Source: Prochlorococcus marinus str. MIT 1013 (GTDB lineage: Bacteria; Cyanobacteriota; Cyanobacteriia; PCC-6307; Cyanobiaceae). Taken from it: a stretch of DNA of 64,000 nt. The notes beneath the pieces were generated by a model. The model worked only from the letters and a program-made list of their open reading frames with translations, made no database searches and was not told the origin of the DNA. Position numbers and translations under genes: made by a program. Below are positions 47,101 through 58,158 of the stretch, piece after piece. The DNA lies in assembly GCF_027359395.1 (NCBI RefSeq), contig NZ_CP114778.1, positions 1,116,001 through 1,180,000 on the forward strand. The letters are read 5' to 3'. Each line of letters starts with the position of its first letter. Position 1 is the stretch's first letter.

Positions 47101-48764
47101 GAAAGCAATTAGAAATAAAAGTAGCTCAAGGTGCAAAGCCAGGAGAGGGAGGCCAATTACCAGGTCCAAAGGTTGATGAATATATAGCCAAGCTTCGTAA
47201 TAGCAAGCCAGGTGTAGCTCTTATTTCTCCTCCCCCTCATCATGATATCTACTCCATCGAAGACCTTGCTCAGCTTATTCACGACCTTCATCAAATAAAT
47301 CCAACGGCAAAAGTCAGTGTGAAATTAGTTGCTGAAATAGGTATTGGCACAATTGCAGGGGGCGTGGCAAAAGCAAATGCTGATGTCATTCAAATTTCAG
47401 GACATGATGGAGGAACGGGAGCATCTCCACTTAGTTCAATTAAACATGCTGGTTTGCCATGGGAACTTGGATTAACCGAAGTTCATCGCTCTTTATTAGA
47501 AAATGGCCTTCGCAAAAGGGTTTTATTAAGAGCAGATGGAGGTTTAAAGACAGGTTGGGATGTGCTGATTGCAGCTTTACTTGGAGCTGAAGAATATGGT
47601 TTTGGAACAATCGCAATGATTGCCGAGGGTTGTATCATGGCGAGGATTTGCCATACAAATAAGTGTCCAGTCGGTGTAGCAACTCAACAAGAAGGCTTAA
47701 GAAAAAGATTCCCAGGTCTTCCTGAACATGTTGTTAACTTTTTTATCTTCGTAGCTGAGGAAGTCAGACAATTGCTGAGTCAGGTAGGAGTAACAAAAGT
47801 CGAAGATCTTATTGGAAGAACAGATCTATTAATTCCAAGGAATCTAGATTTGACAAAAACAAAAGAAGTGGACTTATCTAGCCTGCTCAAACCTTTGGAA
47901 AACTCAACAGATCGTTCATGGTTGAACCACGAAATACAAGCTCATACAAATGGAGAAGTTCTTGAGAATTCTCTACTAAAAGATGAAGAAATTTCTAATG
48001 CAATTAAGAATCAGAGAAGCATAACTAAAGAAATTTCAATTGTTAATACAGATAGAAGTGTTTGTGCACGAATCTCCGGGGTGATAGCCAAAAAATATGG
48101 AAATAAAGGTTTTAGTGGAAATTTAAATTTGATATTTAAAGGTCCAGCTGGGCAAAGTTTTGGTGCATTTATTTTGGAAGGAATGAATATTTCTTTGATA
48201 GGAGAAGCTAATGACTATGTAGGCAAAGGAATTAACGGAGGTTCCATTTCGATTGTCCCCGAAATTATTAATGAAACATCTAGCACTCAGGTAATTCTTG
48301 GCAATACATGTCTATATGGAGCAACTGGTGGAAAATTATTCGCCCTTGGAATAGCAGGGGAACGTTTTGGTGTTCGCAATAGTGGAGCTCATGCTGTTAT
48401 TGAAGGAGCGGGAGACCATTGCTGCGAATATATGACTGGAGGAGTTGTTGTTGTACTCGGAAAAACTGGAAGAAATATTGGAGCAGGAATGACTGGAGGC
48501 ATAGCATTTATTCTTGACCAAAAAAATGAACTTGACTTAAGAATGAATAAAGAAATTGTTGAAGTGCATGATTTGACTGCAACTAACCAAGAACAATTCT
48601 TAAAGGACTTAATTATTGAATATCATCAGAAAACCAAAAGTCCTACAGCAAACAAGATTCTCTCAGATTGGTCTTCGTGGAAAAAATTATTTAAAATAGT
48701 AGTTCCCCCAAGCGAAAAAAATAAATTAGGCATTGAAGAAGCTCTTGAAAAAGCAACAATATAG
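44175..48764 (+). CDS. gltB: Ferredoxin-dependent glutamate synthase (Fd-GOGAT)
   Basis: 1529 residues. Class II amidotransferase domain whose nucleophile is Cys28 (RDSCGVGF); the preceding 27 residues are the expected propeptide. Synthase domain with GGMSLGALSREAHE, QISGHDGGTGASPLSS and 3Fe-4S cysteines in CHTNKCPVG. C-terminal beta-helix with GANDYVGKGI-like repeats. It makes glutamate from glutamine and 2-oxoglutarate. No clear NtcA box was found upstream. Often named glsF in cyanobacteria. Confidence 0.95.
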   Translation: MHQRPSRSNWPYCDSTYPDAFSGERDSCGVGFIASVEGKQNHWVLSQALRGLGCMEHRGGCGADSDSGDGAGILCEIPWSYLKKVWETAKECEPQSSGIGMIFMPKDPKNREIAKNICEQEAESLGLTSNGWRDVPVNQNVLGKLARDNAPFITQWIVNIKDKEINLEALLYRLRQRISNRANIELKEDELGLYICSLSSKTIVYKGMVRSEILAPFYNDLKDYRFEVSYAVYHRRFSTNTLPKWPLAQPMRLLGHNGEINTLLGNINWAKATETDISSVWQENANDLKPIVNNLYSDSANLDLNLELLVRSGRPITDSLLTLIPEAFRDQPELINKPEITAFYEYAAGTQEPWDGPALIVFTDGRNIGATLDRNGLRPARYCITKNGYVVMGSETGVVELEENQIQEKGRLGPGQMLAVDLESKRILRNWDVKEQSANRYPYLDWLKANRINLNNQSWEINNKFDKEGLLQQQIAFGFSAEDFDYIINSMASNAKEPTYCMGDDIPLAILSKKSHILYDYFKQRFAQVTNPPIDPLREKLVTSLEMHLGVRKAPLRPHAESARLIHIKSPILNEKELTSITKSELSCKKISTLIPINDDKLNLEKGLKNLCQEAENSVINGGEILILTDRNINRENSYIPPLLAIGAVHHHLLKKGLRLKTSIIIETAQCWSTHHIACLIGFGASAICPWLTWETTRHWWQLPKTQKLISDGKLSGLSIEIAQENVKKAMEDGLRKILSKIGISVLASYHGAQIFEAIGIGADLIDLAFKGTTSRIAGLTLKELSLETISFHKKAFPELDQKKLDFNGFVQYRNSGEFHLNNPEMSKILHSAVKAGPGYDHFKTYQQLLESRPATTLRDLLTFKTAPQPLPLEQIESVESICQRFCTGGMSLGALSREAHEVLAIAMNRIGGKSNSGEGGEDPARFNVLQDVDANNQSKTLPNLKGLLNGDTACSAIKQIASGRFGVTPEYITSGKQLEIKVAQGAKPGEGGQLPGPKVDEYIAKLRNSKPGVALISPPPHHDIYSIEDLAQLIHDLHQINPTAKVSVKLVAEIGIGTIAGGVAKANADVIQISGHDGGTGASPLSSIKHAGLPWELGLTEVHRSLLENGLRKRVLLRADGGLKTGWDVLIAALLGAEEYGFGTIAMIAEGCIMARICHTNKCPVGVATQQEGLRKRFPGLPEHVVNFFIFVAEEVRQLLSQVGVTKVEDLIGRTDLLIPRNLDLTKTKEVDLSSLLKPLENSTDRSWLNHEIQAHTNGEVLENSLLKDEEISNAIKNQRSITKEISIVNTDRSVCARISGVIAKKYGNKGFSGNLNLIFKGPAGQSFGAFILEGMNISLIGEANDYVGKGINGGSISIVPEIINETSSTQVILGNTCLYGATGGKLFALGIAGERFGVRNSGAHAVIEGAGDHCCEYMTGGVVVVLGKTGRNIGAGMTGGIAFILDQKNELDLRMNKEIVEVHDLTATNQEQFLKDLIIEYHQKTKSPTANKILSDWSSWKKLFKIVVPPSEKNKLGIEEALEKATI

Positions 48765-48774
48765 AAAGACAAGA

Positions 48775-49101
48775 ATGCCTATATTTATTAAGACAGAGAA
48801 GTTCAAAGAAAAAACCTTAGGATTATCAATTAGTGAAAGAAAAAAATTCTTATTAATGCATAAAAAATGGGTCATAGATATTAGTAAATCTGGACATTAC
48901 ATACATAGTGGATATTTAATAAATGAACAAAAAAAGCCAGGTGGAGGTGGTTTATTAATTTTTGAAGCGAAGAATTATTTAACAGCAAAAAAATTAATAG
49001 AAAATGATCCCATGATTAAGCATGAATTAGTTGTTTGGGATCTTCAAGAATGGATATCTATTGATGGGAGTCAACCAAAGTTTTCAAATCATCTTGGATG
49101 A
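48775..49101 (+). CDS. YciI-like protein
   Basis: 108 residues from ATG 48775 ([14 protein letters not shown]). The pattern R-x9-[13 protein letters not shown] and [10 protein letters not shown]...VVWDLQEW fits the YciI/dimeric alpha-beta barrel fold. Catalytic role unknown. It follows gltB by 10 bp, probably in the same transcript, and overlaps lipA by 13 bp at the 3' end. Confidence 0.75.
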   Translation: MPIFIKTEKFKEKTLGLSISERKKFLLMHKKWVIDISKSGHYIHSGYLINEQKKPGGGGLLIFEAKNYLTAKKLIENDPMIKHELVVWDLQEWISIDGSQPKFSNHLG

Positions 49102-49958
49102 GAGATCATTAATTTTTTAACTTCTCCTGCGTGATAACTACTTCTAGTTAATGGTGAGCTAATAACCTGTAAAAATCCTAATTTATTTTCTCCTTCAATA
49201 CGGTAAACATCAAATTGCGAAGGAGATACAAATCTATTAACGGGCAAATGATTGGGTCCTGGTGATAAATATTGGCCAATAGTTACTATATCAACTTTAT
49301 TTAAATGAAGATCTTTTAGGACACTCAAAATCTCATTATCTGTTTCCCCTAATCCAGCCATTAGGCCCGATTTTGTATAAACTTTTGGCCAACCTTCACG
49401 AACTCTTTTTAATAATTCCAAAGACCTTTCATATTTTCCTTGAGGTCTGACTCTTGGATATAGCCTTGGAACTGTCTCGATATTGTGATTTAGTACATTT
49501 GGAGCAGCATCCAAAATAACTTTCAAAGCGTCCCAATTACCACAAAGATCTGGAATTAAGACTTCAATAGAGGTAAAAGGAGATTTGCTTTGAACAGCCT
49601 TGATACATTTCAAAAATTGACTAGCACCACCATCTTCTAAATCATCACGATTTACAGAAGTTATCACAACATGAGTTAAGCCCATCCTATAAACAGCCTC
49701 ACCTAAGCGATCAGGTTCTGATGGGTCTAAAAGCCTTTTCGAATTATCAAACGATATATCACAATAAGGGCATTTCCTAGTGCAAGCAGGGCCCATTATT
49801 AAAAAAGTCGCAGTACCTCCTGCAAAACATTCTCCAATATTTGGACAACTTGCTTCCTGACAAACTGTATTGAGTTTTAAATCAACTAATAGATCAGCAA
49901 CATTGCCAATCCTCTCTTGCTGTGGTGCCTTAACACGTAACCAGTCTGGTTTAAGCAA
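49089..49958 (-). CDS. lipA: Lipoyl synthase
   Basis: 289 residues. Auxiliary cluster [12 protein letters not shown], radical [12 protein letters not shown], and C-terminal [13 protein letters not shown] with the conserved serine ligand. It inserts sulfur at C6 and C8 of octanoyl groups. All cluster ligands are present. Confidence 0.95.
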   Translation of the reverse strand: MLKPDWLRVKAPQQERIGNVADLLVDLKLNTVCQEASCPNIGECFAGGTATFLIMGPACTRKCPYCDISFDNSKRLLDPSEPDRLGEAVYRMGLTHVVITSVNRDDLEDGGASQFLKCIKAVQSKSPFTSIEVLIPDLCGNWDALKVILDAAPNVLNHNIETVPRLYPRVRPQGKYERSLELLKRVREGWPKVYTKSGLMAGLGETDNEILSVLKDLHLNKVDIVTIGQYLSPGPNHLPVNRFVSPSQFDVYRIEGENKLGFLQVISSPLTRSSYHAGEVKKLMISHPR

Positions 49959-50097
49959 AGCTCTTTTGATAACAAACTAACTTTAGAAAGAATTTCCAGA
50001 TTGACTTGATTTTTTTACCTTCTTCTAAACTTAATTACCAAAAAATAATCTTAAAACTAAATATATAATTTCTAATTAATAGAAATAATCAAAAAAT

Positions 50098-51879
50098 TTA
50101 ATTAGAAAAATAGCCTCTTGGTGTTAAAAATCTATTATTTTTAATAACACTCTGGCTATTACCAATAACCAAAATAGTAAGCATATCGACCTTATTAAAT
50201 GGCAAAGTTTCTAGAGTATGAATTTCTATACTCTCATCTGGCCTGCCAAGCTCTCGAGCGATAGCAACAGGTGTGCCTGGTTTACGAAATTCAAGTAATA
50301 AATCAACAGTCTTTTTTAACTGCCAATCACGCTTGATTGATTTTGGATTAAATATTGCAATAACAAAGTCACCTATGGCTGCGCTTTTTATTCTCTTCTC
50401 AATTTGATGCCATGGAGTCAAAAGATCACTTAATGAGATAGAACAAAAATCATGCATAAAAGGAGCCCCCAGTTTTGCAGCAGCCATCTGAAAAGAGCTA
50501 ATGCCCGGATGAACTTGAAATAAAGGCCTTGACTGAACCGTTTCATTTAGCCAAAGTTCGAGAGCCAACCCTGCCATTCCATAAATTCCACTATCGCCAG
50601 ATGAAATAAGAGCAACTCTTACTCCCTCTTTTGCAAGATCAAGTGCGTATTTACATCGATCTTTTTCAAAAGTTAATTCTGAATCAATGCGAACCTGATC
50701 ATGGCGCCGAATTGAATCCAAATAATTTAAGTAAGGTGTATAACCGATCCAAGCAGCGCATCTAGTTAAGGCTCGGCGTGAGTCAGAAGTAAGCATTTCC
50801 AAATCTCCAGGCCCACTACCTATTAAATGCAATTCACCTTTATGAGGAGCAAAAGGAGTTGAAATCTCGACCAATGCAATTGTTACGGCCCCACATTCAT
50901 CTTCGTTGGAAGAATAGATTTGTTTTTCTTGTATTAATCTTCCACCCTTTGCTCCTAATAAAATTGCTGCAGCTTCAGCCACAGAGGCAGTTCCCATTTC
51001 ATTCAAAACTACATTTGAAGGAGTAGGTACTTTGACTTGTGAAAGTTCAAGAGCACTAAAGAAATAAATTGGCCATTCATTATTTTTTGACAAATTCAAT
51101 AATCCTATTTCATCATTTTTTTTATCAATAGTTGCTAAACCACAGATTGAAAGAAGTGATAAACCATTTTTTAAAAAAGAATCCTCTATGGCTCGTTGAA
51201 TCAATTTCTCACTAGTATTTCGCTCGCATCCAATTCCAATGATTATTAGGGGTGGATGCCATGAACATAAATTCGTATTTTCTTGACCTATATACAAGTC
51301 GATATTTTCAAAAGATATTGGGTCATTTTTCTCTAAAAAAGAAAAAGTGGAACAGGCTTTTAATTTCTGCCACAATATTGATCCTTTGGATTGAAAAACA
51401 ATATTTTTTTGCTGTTTAGATTGTCTAATCATTAATTTTCGCCAATCAACATTATCCCCTCCCCTTTTCCAACCCCATTGTTCACCAAAACAATCCAACG
51501 GAATTCTTCTTTCTGTGAATGAATCTGAAGTGCAAATCACTTCTGCTGCTATAGCAGCTGCCAGTTCTCTAGCAAACCTGTCTCCCCCTTGCTTATGACC
51601 TCCTAATAGAGTAATAACATTTTTTGCTTTTGAATCCATTACCAGTATTGCTGGATCATTTTCTTTAGATCTAACAAAAGGAGATATAAGCCTAACTACA
51701 GCACCGATTGAACCTATAAAAATTAATTTATTATTGTTGCCCCAATGATCTTTTAAAAAATCAATTGGCGAGGATTCAACTAAACCTTCAATTTTTTTTT
51801 CTAAAGAAAGAGTTGAACCATCAGATATAAAAATTTGATCTATATGTTTGCTTGCTTGTAATCTCTCAAGCAAAGGCAA
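50098..51879 (-). CDS. cobJ: Fused CbiG / precorrin-3B C17-methyltransferase (CbiGH)
   Basis: 593 residues from TTG 51879. N-terminal CbiG region with GSIGAVVRLISPF and LLGGHKQGGDRFARELAAAI; the CbiG C-terminal (CobE-like) domain from IIIGIGCERNTSEKLIQ; then the CobJ/CbiH methyltransferase from HLIGSGPGDLEMLT and SGDSGIYGMA. Makes the ring-contracted corrin in pseudocobalamin synthesis. The frame stays open upstream (IAFGFSLSALPLLERLQ-like), so the N-terminus probably starts earlier, perhaps at CTG 51939. Confidence 0.88.
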   Translation of the reverse strand: MPLLERLQASKHIDQIFISDGSTLSLEKKIEGLVESSPIDFLKDHWGNNNKLIFIGSIGAVVRLISPFVRSKENDPAILVMDSKAKNVITLLGGHKQGGDRFARELAAAIAAEVICTSDSFTERRIPLDCFGEQWGWKRGGDNVDWRKLMIRQSKQQKNIVFQSKGSILWQKLKACSTFSFLEKNDPISFENIDLYIGQENTNLCSWHPPLIIIGIGCERNTSEKLIQRAIEDSFLKNGLSLLSICGLATIDKKNDEIGLLNLSKNNEWPIYFFSALELSQVKVPTPSNVVLNEMGTASVAEAAAILLGAKGGRLIQEKQIYSSNEDECGAVTIALVEISTPFAPHKGELHLIGSGPGDLEMLTSDSRRALTRCAAWIGYTPYLNYLDSIRRHDQVRIDSELTFEKDRCKYALDLAKEGVRVALISSGDSGIYGMAGLALELWLNETVQSRPLFQVHPGISSFQMAAAKLGAPFMHDFCSISLSDLLTPWHQIEKRIKSAAIGDFVIAIFNPKSIKRDWQLKKTVDLLLEFRKPGTPVAIARELGRPDESIEIHTLETLPFNKVDMLTILVIGNSQSVIKNNRFLTPRGYFSN

Positions 51880-51939
51880 AGCGCTTAAAGAAAATCCAAA
51901 TGCAATCTTTTTTGGAGTGTTAACTAATGTTTTTTCCAG

Positions 51940-52512
51940 AACGAGAGATAAAATAAACTTTTGATTTATTTATACAAGGTAGCCTCTTGAAGAAAACTTT
52001 AGTAAATGAAAAATCAAAATCAGTAAAATAGTCTTTAAATAAATTTATTCAAATCAACAAACAGCTCGTAACAAGAAATTCACTAGTATTTTTACCTAAC
52101 GATAAGCCTATGAATAAACCTATCGAAGTCAAAAACTCTTGCTATAACTCAATTACTAACTAATTAATATTTACAATAAATAAAGCTACTAGACCTAAAT
52201 TATTTTTTTTTCTGACCTCAACCACAAGCAACGATTTACTAATTAAGAAAAACCATGGATTCACTGACCAATTAGGAATAAAAGTGTAGAACATTTGTTA
52301 CATGCTTCCGTAGTAACTGACTGTCTACTTTATGCTTATGACATAACCCCTATATAGGTTTTCAAGTAACTTCAAAGGTAGGTCTTGAATTCCTAAAATC
52401 TTTAATAAAGCAATCCCGCCTCATAAGTAGAATTGCTTACCAAAGATTTAATCCTAGTTTTTCCTAGACTAGGGCCCCCAAACCTCGATCACATTCCTGA
52501 AGGAATCACTCG
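51940..52512 (+). promoter_or_regulatory. Long upstream region and leader of psaA
   Basis: 573 bp with no supported gene. Includes the small stem AACC/GGTT around 52346-52361 and a GA-rich site AAGGAATC just before the psaA ATG. Long leaders are common for psaAB, and light-responsive control is expected, but no specific element was identified. Confidence 0.4.
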
Positions 52513-54819
52513 ATGACCATTAGCCCACCAGAAAGAGAACAAAAAAAAGAACCAGTTCTCGATAAACCTATCGAAACTGATGCAATCCCTGTAGATTTTT
52601 CCAAGCTTGATAAGCCTGGTTTTTGGTCAAAGTCCCTAGCAAAGGGTCCAAAGACTACTACATGGATATGGAATCTTCATGCTGACGCGCATGATTTTGA
52701 CACCCATGTTGGAGATCTCCAAGAAACCAGTAGAAAAGTATTTTCTGCTCATTTTGGCCATCTAGCAGTCATCTTTATTTGGATGAGTGCAGCTTTTTTC
52801 CATGGAGCTCGCTTTTCTAATTATTCTGGATGGCTTGCTGATCCAACTCATGTCAAACCAGGAGCTCAAGTCGTTTGGCCAATAGTTGGGCAAGAAATGC
52901 TCAATGCAGATTTAGGCGGTAATTATCACGGCATTCAGATCACATCAGGAATTTTTCAGATGTGGAGAGGCTGGGGTATTACCAATGAAACAGAGCTTAT
53001 GGCTTTAGCTATTGGTGCATTACTAATGGCAGCGATAATGTTGCATGGTGGTATATATCACTATCACAAAGCTGCTCCAAAGCTTGATTGGTTCAGAAAT
53101 CTTGAATCTATGCTCAATCACCACATAGCTGGTCTAGTGGGATTGGGTTCAATTGCATGGGCAGGACACTGCATTCACATTGGAGCACCAACTGCAGCCC
53201 TTATGGATGCTATTGATGCAGGCAAGCCACTAATTATTGATGGAATTCCAATAGCTTCAATTGCGGACATGCCATTGCCACATGAGCTTTGCAATCCAGC
53301 TATCGCTAGTCAGATATTCCCTGGACTTGCAGGGAGAACAGTAGAAAATTTCTTTACAACCAATTGGTGGGCATTTAGTGATTTTCTTACTTTCAAAGGA
53401 GGTCTGAATCCGGTTACTGGAAGTTTGTGGATGACAGATATTTCACATCATCATTTAGCTTTTGGAGTTCTAGCTGTATTTGGTGGACACCTATATAGAA
53501 CAATGTTTGGAATAGGCCACAGCTTAAAAGAAATACTTGATAATCACGCTGGAGATCCAATTCTTTTCCCTGCTCCAAATGGACATAAGGGAATATATGA
53601 GTTTTTAGCTAATAGTTGGCATGCTCAACTTGGCTTAAATCTTGCAATGATCGGCTCCCTCAGCATCATTATTTCTCATCACATGTATGCGATGCCTCCA
53701 TATCCATACTTGTCAATTGATTATCCAACTGTTTTGGGTCTATTTACCCATCACATGTGGATAGGGGGATTGTTCATTGTTGGTGCAGCAGCTCATGCTG
53801 GCATAGCAATGATTAGAGACTATGACCCAGCTGTTCATATTGATAATGTTCTAGACAGAATCTTGAAAGCAAGGGATGCATTGATTAGTCATTTAAACTG
53901 GGCATGTATGTTCTTAGGTTTCCATAGTTTCGGTCTCTATATTCATAACGATGTAATGCGTGCGTTAGGAAGACCTGCCGATATGTTTAGTGATACAGGC
54001 ATCCAACTTCAACCTGTTTTCGCTCAATGGATTCAAAATATTCATCATTCAGCAGCTGGCTCTACCACTCTTGCTGGTGCGAACGTAAACCTTCAAAGTG
54101 GCTTAGTTAGCGAGGTCTTTAATGGTTCAGTAAGTCAAGTTGGTGGGAAAATTGGAATCGCTCCTATACCTCTAGGAACTGCTGATTTCATGATTCACCA
54201 TATCCATGCTTTTACTATCCACGTAACCCTTCTAATTCTTCTAAAAGGAGTTTTATTTGCAAGAAGCTCTCGACTAATTCCCGACAAAGCGAATCTTGGA
54301 TTTAGATTCCCATGTGATGGCCCAGGAAGAGGAGGTACATGCCAAGTTTCATCTTGGGATCATGTTTTCCTTGGTTTGTTCTGGATGTATAACGGCTTAT
54401 CAGTAGTTATATTCCACTTCTCATGGAAAATGCAAAGTGATGTATGGGGCCTTACAGGAGGAAACTTTGCTCAAAGCTCCATCACTATTAACGGATGGCT
54501 TAGAGATTTCCTCTGGGCCCAGTCATCACAGGTCCTTACAAGTTATGGTCAACCCATAAGTATGTACGGTTTGATGTTCTTGGGAGCACATTTCGTTTGG
54601 GCATTTAGTCTTATGTTCCTATTCAGTGGCCGTGGTTACTGGCAAGAATTATTTGAGTCAATTATTTGGGCTCATAATAAACTTAAGTTGGCTCCAACTA
54701 TTCAACCAAGAGCTCTATCTATTACTCAAGGTCGTGCAGTAGGAGCAGCTCATTTCCTTCTAGGAGGAATTGCTACAACTTGGGCCTTCTTCCACGCTCG
54801 CTTAATCGGTCTCGGCTGA
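52513..54819 (+). CDS. psaA: Photosystem I P700 apoprotein A1
   Basis: 768 residues, eleven membrane helices. [12 protein letters not shown] (about 594-605) supplies two cysteines of the FX 4Fe-4S cluster shared with PsaB. Many histidines for chlorophyll, e.g. HHHLAFGVL-type motifs. First gene of psaAB. Confidence 0.98.
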   Translation: MTISPPEREQKKEPVLDKPIETDAIPVDFSKLDKPGFWSKSLAKGPKTTTWIWNLHADAHDFDTHVGDLQETSRKVFSAHFGHLAVIFIWMSAAFFHGARFSNYSGWLADPTHVKPGAQVVWPIVGQEMLNADLGGNYHGIQITSGIFQMWRGWGITNETELMALAIGALLMAAIMLHGGIYHYHKAAPKLDWFRNLESMLNHHIAGLVGLGSIAWAGHCIHIGAPTAALMDAIDAGKPLIIDGIPIASIADMPLPHELCNPAIASQIFPGLAGRTVENFFTTNWWAFSDFLTFKGGLNPVTGSLWMTDISHHHLAFGVLAVFGGHLYRTMFGIGHSLKEILDNHAGDPILFPAPNGHKGIYEFLANSWHAQLGLNLAMIGSLSIIISHHMYAMPPYPYLSIDYPTVLGLFTHHMWIGGLFIVGAAAHAGIAMIRDYDPAVHIDNVLDRILKARDALISHLNWACMFLGFHSFGLYIHNDVMRALGRPADMFSDTGIQLQPVFAQWIQNIHHSAAGSTTLAGANVNLQSGLVSEVFNGSVSQVGGKIGIAPIPLGTADFMIHHIHAFTIHVTLLILLKGVLFARSSRLIPDKANLGFRFPCDGPGRGGTCQVSSWDHVFLGLFWMYNGLSVVIFHFSWKMQSDVWGLTGGNFAQSSITINGWLRDFLWAQSSQVLTSYGQPISMYGLMFLGAHFVWAFSLMFLFSGRGYWQELFESIIWAHNKLKLAPTIQPRALSITQGRAVGAAHFLLGGIATTWAFFHARLIGLG

Positions 54820-54840
54820 CCCTCTCTGATCTTTTATAAA

Positions 54841-57069
54841 ATGGCAACTAAATTCCCATCTTTTAGTCAGGGTCTTGCTCAAGACCCTACAACCAGAAGA
54901 ATCTGGTACGGCATAGCTACCGCTCATGACTTCGAAAGTCATGACGGTATGACAGAGGAGCAGTTATATCAAAAACTCTTCTCTACTCATTTTGGTCACT
55001 TAGCCATAATTGGTCTTTGGGTGGCAGGAAATCTTTTTCACATTGCTTGGCAAGGTAACTTTGAGCAATGGGTTCTAGATCCAACTCATACTCGTCCAAT
55101 TGCTCATGCAATTTGGGATCCTCATTTTGGACAAGGTCTTACTGATGCTCTGACTCAGGCAGGAGCAACTTCTCCAGTTAATATTGCTTACTCAGGCTTA
55201 TACCACTGGTGGTACACAATTGGTATGAGAACTAATGAGCAGCTTTTTCAAGGTGCAATATTTATAAATATTCTTGTTTGCTGGTTATTGTTTGCTGGAT
55301 GGCTTCATCTTCAACCCAAATACAGGCCATCATTAGCGTGGTTTAAAAATGCAGAATCCCAGTTAAATCATCACTTGGCTGTTCTTTTTGGATTCAGTAG
55401 TATTGCTTGGACTGGTCATTTAATTCATGTAGCCATTCCTGAATCAAGAGGAATTCATGTTGGCTGGGAAAACTGGTTAACTGTTATGCCTCATCCAGAA
55501 GGTCTAACTCCATTTTTCTCCGGTAATTGGGGAGCATATGCTCAAAACCCTGATTCACTTGATGCAGTTTTTGGAACTACCCAAGGAGCTGGTACAGCTA
55601 TTTTTACATTCTTAGGTGGACTACACCCTCAAAGTGAATCACTTTGGCTAACAGATATTGCTCACCATCATTTGGCTATAGGAGTTGTATTTATAATTGC
55701 AGGTCATATGTATAGGACTAACTTTGGTATTGGCCATAGCCTTAAAGAAATTGTTGAAGCGCATAATACAAGTCACCCAAAAGATCCACATAGAGGTTAT
55801 TTCGGGATAAAGCATAACGGTCTTTTCGAGACAGTTAACAATTCACTGCATTTTCAGCTTGGTCTTGCACTTGCTTCTCTAGGAGTGGCTTGCAGCTTAG
55901 TTGCTCAGCATATGGGTGCATTACCTTCATATGCATTTATCGCAAGGGATTACACTACTCAATCGGCCCTATATACCCATCATCAATACATAGCAATGTT
56001 CTTGATGGTTGGAGCTTTTTCTCACGGAGCTATTTTCTTTGTTAGAGACTATGATCCAGAGCTAAATAAAGATAATGTACTAGCAAGAATTCTAAGTACT
56101 AAAGAAGCTTTAATTAGTCACCTCAGTTGGGTAACAATGCTTTTAGGCTTTCATACACTTGGAATTTATGTTCACAATGATGTTGTTGTAGCTTTTGGAA
56201 CACCAGAAAAACAAATTCTGATTGAGCCTGTTTTTGCACAATTCGCTCAGGCTGCAAGTGGAAAAATGATGTATGGATTTAATGCGTTGCTAGCAAATGC
56301 ATCAAGTTCTGCATCTATAGCTGCGAATTCCATGCCAGGTAATCACTACTGGATGGACATGATAAATAGACCAGATGCACTTACCAATTTCTTACCAATT
56401 GGACCTGCGGATTTCTTAGTTCATCATGCAATTGCCCTAGGACTTCATACAACTGCTTTGATTCTTATAAAAGGTGCTCTTGATGCTAGAGGAACAAAAC
56501 TAATTCCAGATAAAAAAGACTTAGGTTTTGCTTTCCCTTGTGATGGACCTGGTCGTGGAGGTACTTGTGATAGTTCCTCTTGGGACGCTACTTATTTGGC
56601 AATGTTCTGGGCTTTAAATACTATTGCTTGGATTACCTTCTATTGGCATTGGAAACATTTGGCAATTTGGATGGGCAATACGGCTCAATTCAATGAATCT
56701 GGCACCTATTTGATGGGTTGGTTCAGAGACTACCTATGGCTTAATAGCTCTCAGTTAATTAACGGCTATAACCCGTTTGGTGTAAACGCTTTATCTCCAT
56801 GGGCTTGGATGTTCTTATTTGGTCATCTAATATGGGCAACTGGATTTATGTTCCTGATCTCTTGGAGAGGATATTGGCAAGAACTTATTGAAACTCTTGT
56901 TTGGGCTCATCAAAGAACACCAATAGCTAATTTAGTTGGTTGGAGGGATAAGCCTGTTGCATTATCAATTGTTCAAGCTAGATTAGTTGGTTTAACTCAT
57001 TTTACCGTTGGAAACTTTGTAACCTTCGGAGCTTTTGTAATAGCCTCTACGTCAGGTAAGTTCGGATAA
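54841..57069 (+). CDS. psaB: Photosystem I P700 apoprotein A2
   Basis: 742 residues. [12 protein letters not shown] again provides the FX ligands; the C-terminal quinone/chlorophyll helices end with [15 protein letters not shown]. 21 bp after psaA, so co-transcribed, and followed by a terminator. Confidence 0.98.
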   Translation: MATKFPSFSQGLAQDPTTRRIWYGIATAHDFESHDGMTEEQLYQKLFSTHFGHLAIIGLWVAGNLFHIAWQGNFEQWVLDPTHTRPIAHAIWDPHFGQGLTDALTQAGATSPVNIAYSGLYHWWYTIGMRTNEQLFQGAIFINILVCWLLFAGWLHLQPKYRPSLAWFKNAESQLNHHLAVLFGFSSIAWTGHLIHVAIPESRGIHVGWENWLTVMPHPEGLTPFFSGNWGAYAQNPDSLDAVFGTTQGAGTAIFTFLGGLHPQSESLWLTDIAHHHLAIGVVFIIAGHMYRTNFGIGHSLKEIVEAHNTSHPKDPHRGYFGIKHNGLFETVNNSLHFQLGLALASLGVACSLVAQHMGALPSYAFIARDYTTQSALYTHHQYIAMFLMVGAFSHGAIFFVRDYDPELNKDNVLARILSTKEALISHLSWVTMLLGFHTLGIYVHNDVVVAFGTPEKQILIEPVFAQFAQAASGKMMYGFNALLANASSSASIAANSMPGNHYWMDMINRPDALTNFLPIGPADFLVHHAIALGLHTTALILIKGALDARGTKLIPDKKDLGFAFPCDGPGRGGTCDSSSWDATYLAMFWALNTIAWITFYWHWKHLAIWMGNTAQFNESGTYLMGWFRDYLWLNSSQLINGYNPFGVNALSPWAWMFLFGHLIWATGFMFLISWRGYWQELIETLVWAHQRTPIANLVGWRDKPVALSIVQARLVGLTHFTVGNFVTFGAFVIASTSGKFG

Positions 57070-57097
57070 ATCCGTAACAAGCAAGCTTACGAAACAT

Positions 57098-57130
57098 AAA
57101 ACACTGTCTTCTTAGGCGGTGTTTTTTTTT
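57098..57130 (+). terminator. Intrinsic terminator of psaAB
   Basis: ACACTGTC (57101-57108) pairs with GGCGGTGT (57115-57122), with two G-U pairs, followed by about eight T. It ends the psaAB message. Confidence 0.75.
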
Positions 57131-57287
57131 GAGAACTAATATTAATTCGGATGGTCAATTGATATTTATATATAAGGAAAATAGATCAATTTGATATAAA
57201 GAATTAGGCACTGAACTATAAACAAAGCAAACTAAAATAATCTAAGTTAAAGCTTTTGAAAATCATCAGTCAATAATTTAGAAAATT

Positions 57288-57315
57288 AAAAAGCCCCTTA
57301 TTCAAGGGGCTTTTT
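57288..57315 (-). terminator. Terminator of psaL, symmetric
   Basis: AAAAAGCCCCTT (57288-57299) with AAGGGGCTTTTT (57304-57315), four-base loop. Works on the minus strand for psaL and possibly on the plus strand as a back-up after psaB. Confidence 0.88.
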
Positions 57316-57343
57316 AATTAAAATTCTCTTAGAAAAGATTATT

Positions 57344-57871
57344 TTAAGCTCCAAGTAAATGATATTCCTTAATCAAAGGGAGAACAGTATCTAAATGCAA
57401 AGTACCTATTAGCAACCAAGCAAAAACTACACCTCCTGTACCTCCTAACCAAAAACCATTTGTAAAATCACTCCATCCTGCTCTAGTAAATAAATCAGAA
57501 GGAGGATTAGCTACTGTTGCATCAGGAGGTTGCACATTAGGCGCCTTACCTGCAGCATTGTAAAGAATAAAAAGAGCAGTCAATATTTGAATGGCTCCAA
57601 CTCCGCCAAGCAATCCTGCCGTTAAGGCAAAATCAGTATTTCTCAGAGGCCCTGTCATAGAAAAAGGACCAAAAAGTAAATAACCAAAAATTGCACCTGT
57701 TTCTAGACCTCTGAAGTTTGGCGATAAGCCTTCTCGATAAACAGGGAGATTATTTATAACCATCTTAGTAAACCAACCACTGTTAACTGGAGTTTGAAGA
57801 TTGCCAACAGTTGGGTCTGAGACTGTTTTCACAGCCCACTTTTGCAAAAGTGTTTCTTGAGATTTAGTCAT
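57344..57871 (-). CDS. psaL: Photosystem I reaction-centre subunit XI
   Basis: 175 residues from ATG 57871. [20 protein letters not shown] and [15 protein letters not shown] are PsaL hallmarks; two to three membrane helices. PsaL holds the PSI trimer/tetramer interface. Downstream of psaI in one transcript. Confidence 0.96.
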   Translation of the reverse strand: MTKSQETLLQKWAVKTVSDPTVGNLQTPVNSGWFTKMVINNLPVYREGLSPNFRGLETGAIFGYLLFGPFSMTGPLRNTDFALTAGLLGGVGAIQILTALFILYNAAGKAPNVQPPDATVANPPSDLFTRAGWSDFTNGFWLGGTGGVVFAWLLIGTLHLDTVLPLIKEYHLLGA

Positions 57872-57908
57872 GGGCAAAAAGATTTGGTAGAAAATTAATT
57901 TTTTGAAA

Positions 57909-58025
57909 TTACTCAGTAGCGGTTATGTACCTACCAATCAAAACAATGAAAACTGCTGGGCCCATTATTCCAACTAAGGGAATCAGAATAGCGGGAAGCA
58001 AAGTTGAAGCTAGTTCACTAGTCAT
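57909..58025 (-). CDS. psaI: Photosystem I subunit VIII
   Basis: 38 residues ([19 protein letters not shown] then [19 protein letters not shown]), one membrane helix with the P-L-V-G-I-M-P-like motif of PsaI. It lies 37 bp upstream of psaL, the usual order. Too short for most ORF cut-offs. Confidence 0.9.
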   Translation of the reverse strand: MTSELASTLLPAILIPLVGIMGPAVFIVLIGRYITATE

Positions 58026-58158
58026 TACTTATTTCTATAAATCCACTTTTATTTTATAGAATTATGATCTAATCAAACCAAATTCAACCCATTGATGACA
58101 TAAAAGTTCAATCCGTATATCTTCTTTAAAGATGCATTACTAAACAAATTTTCTCATC

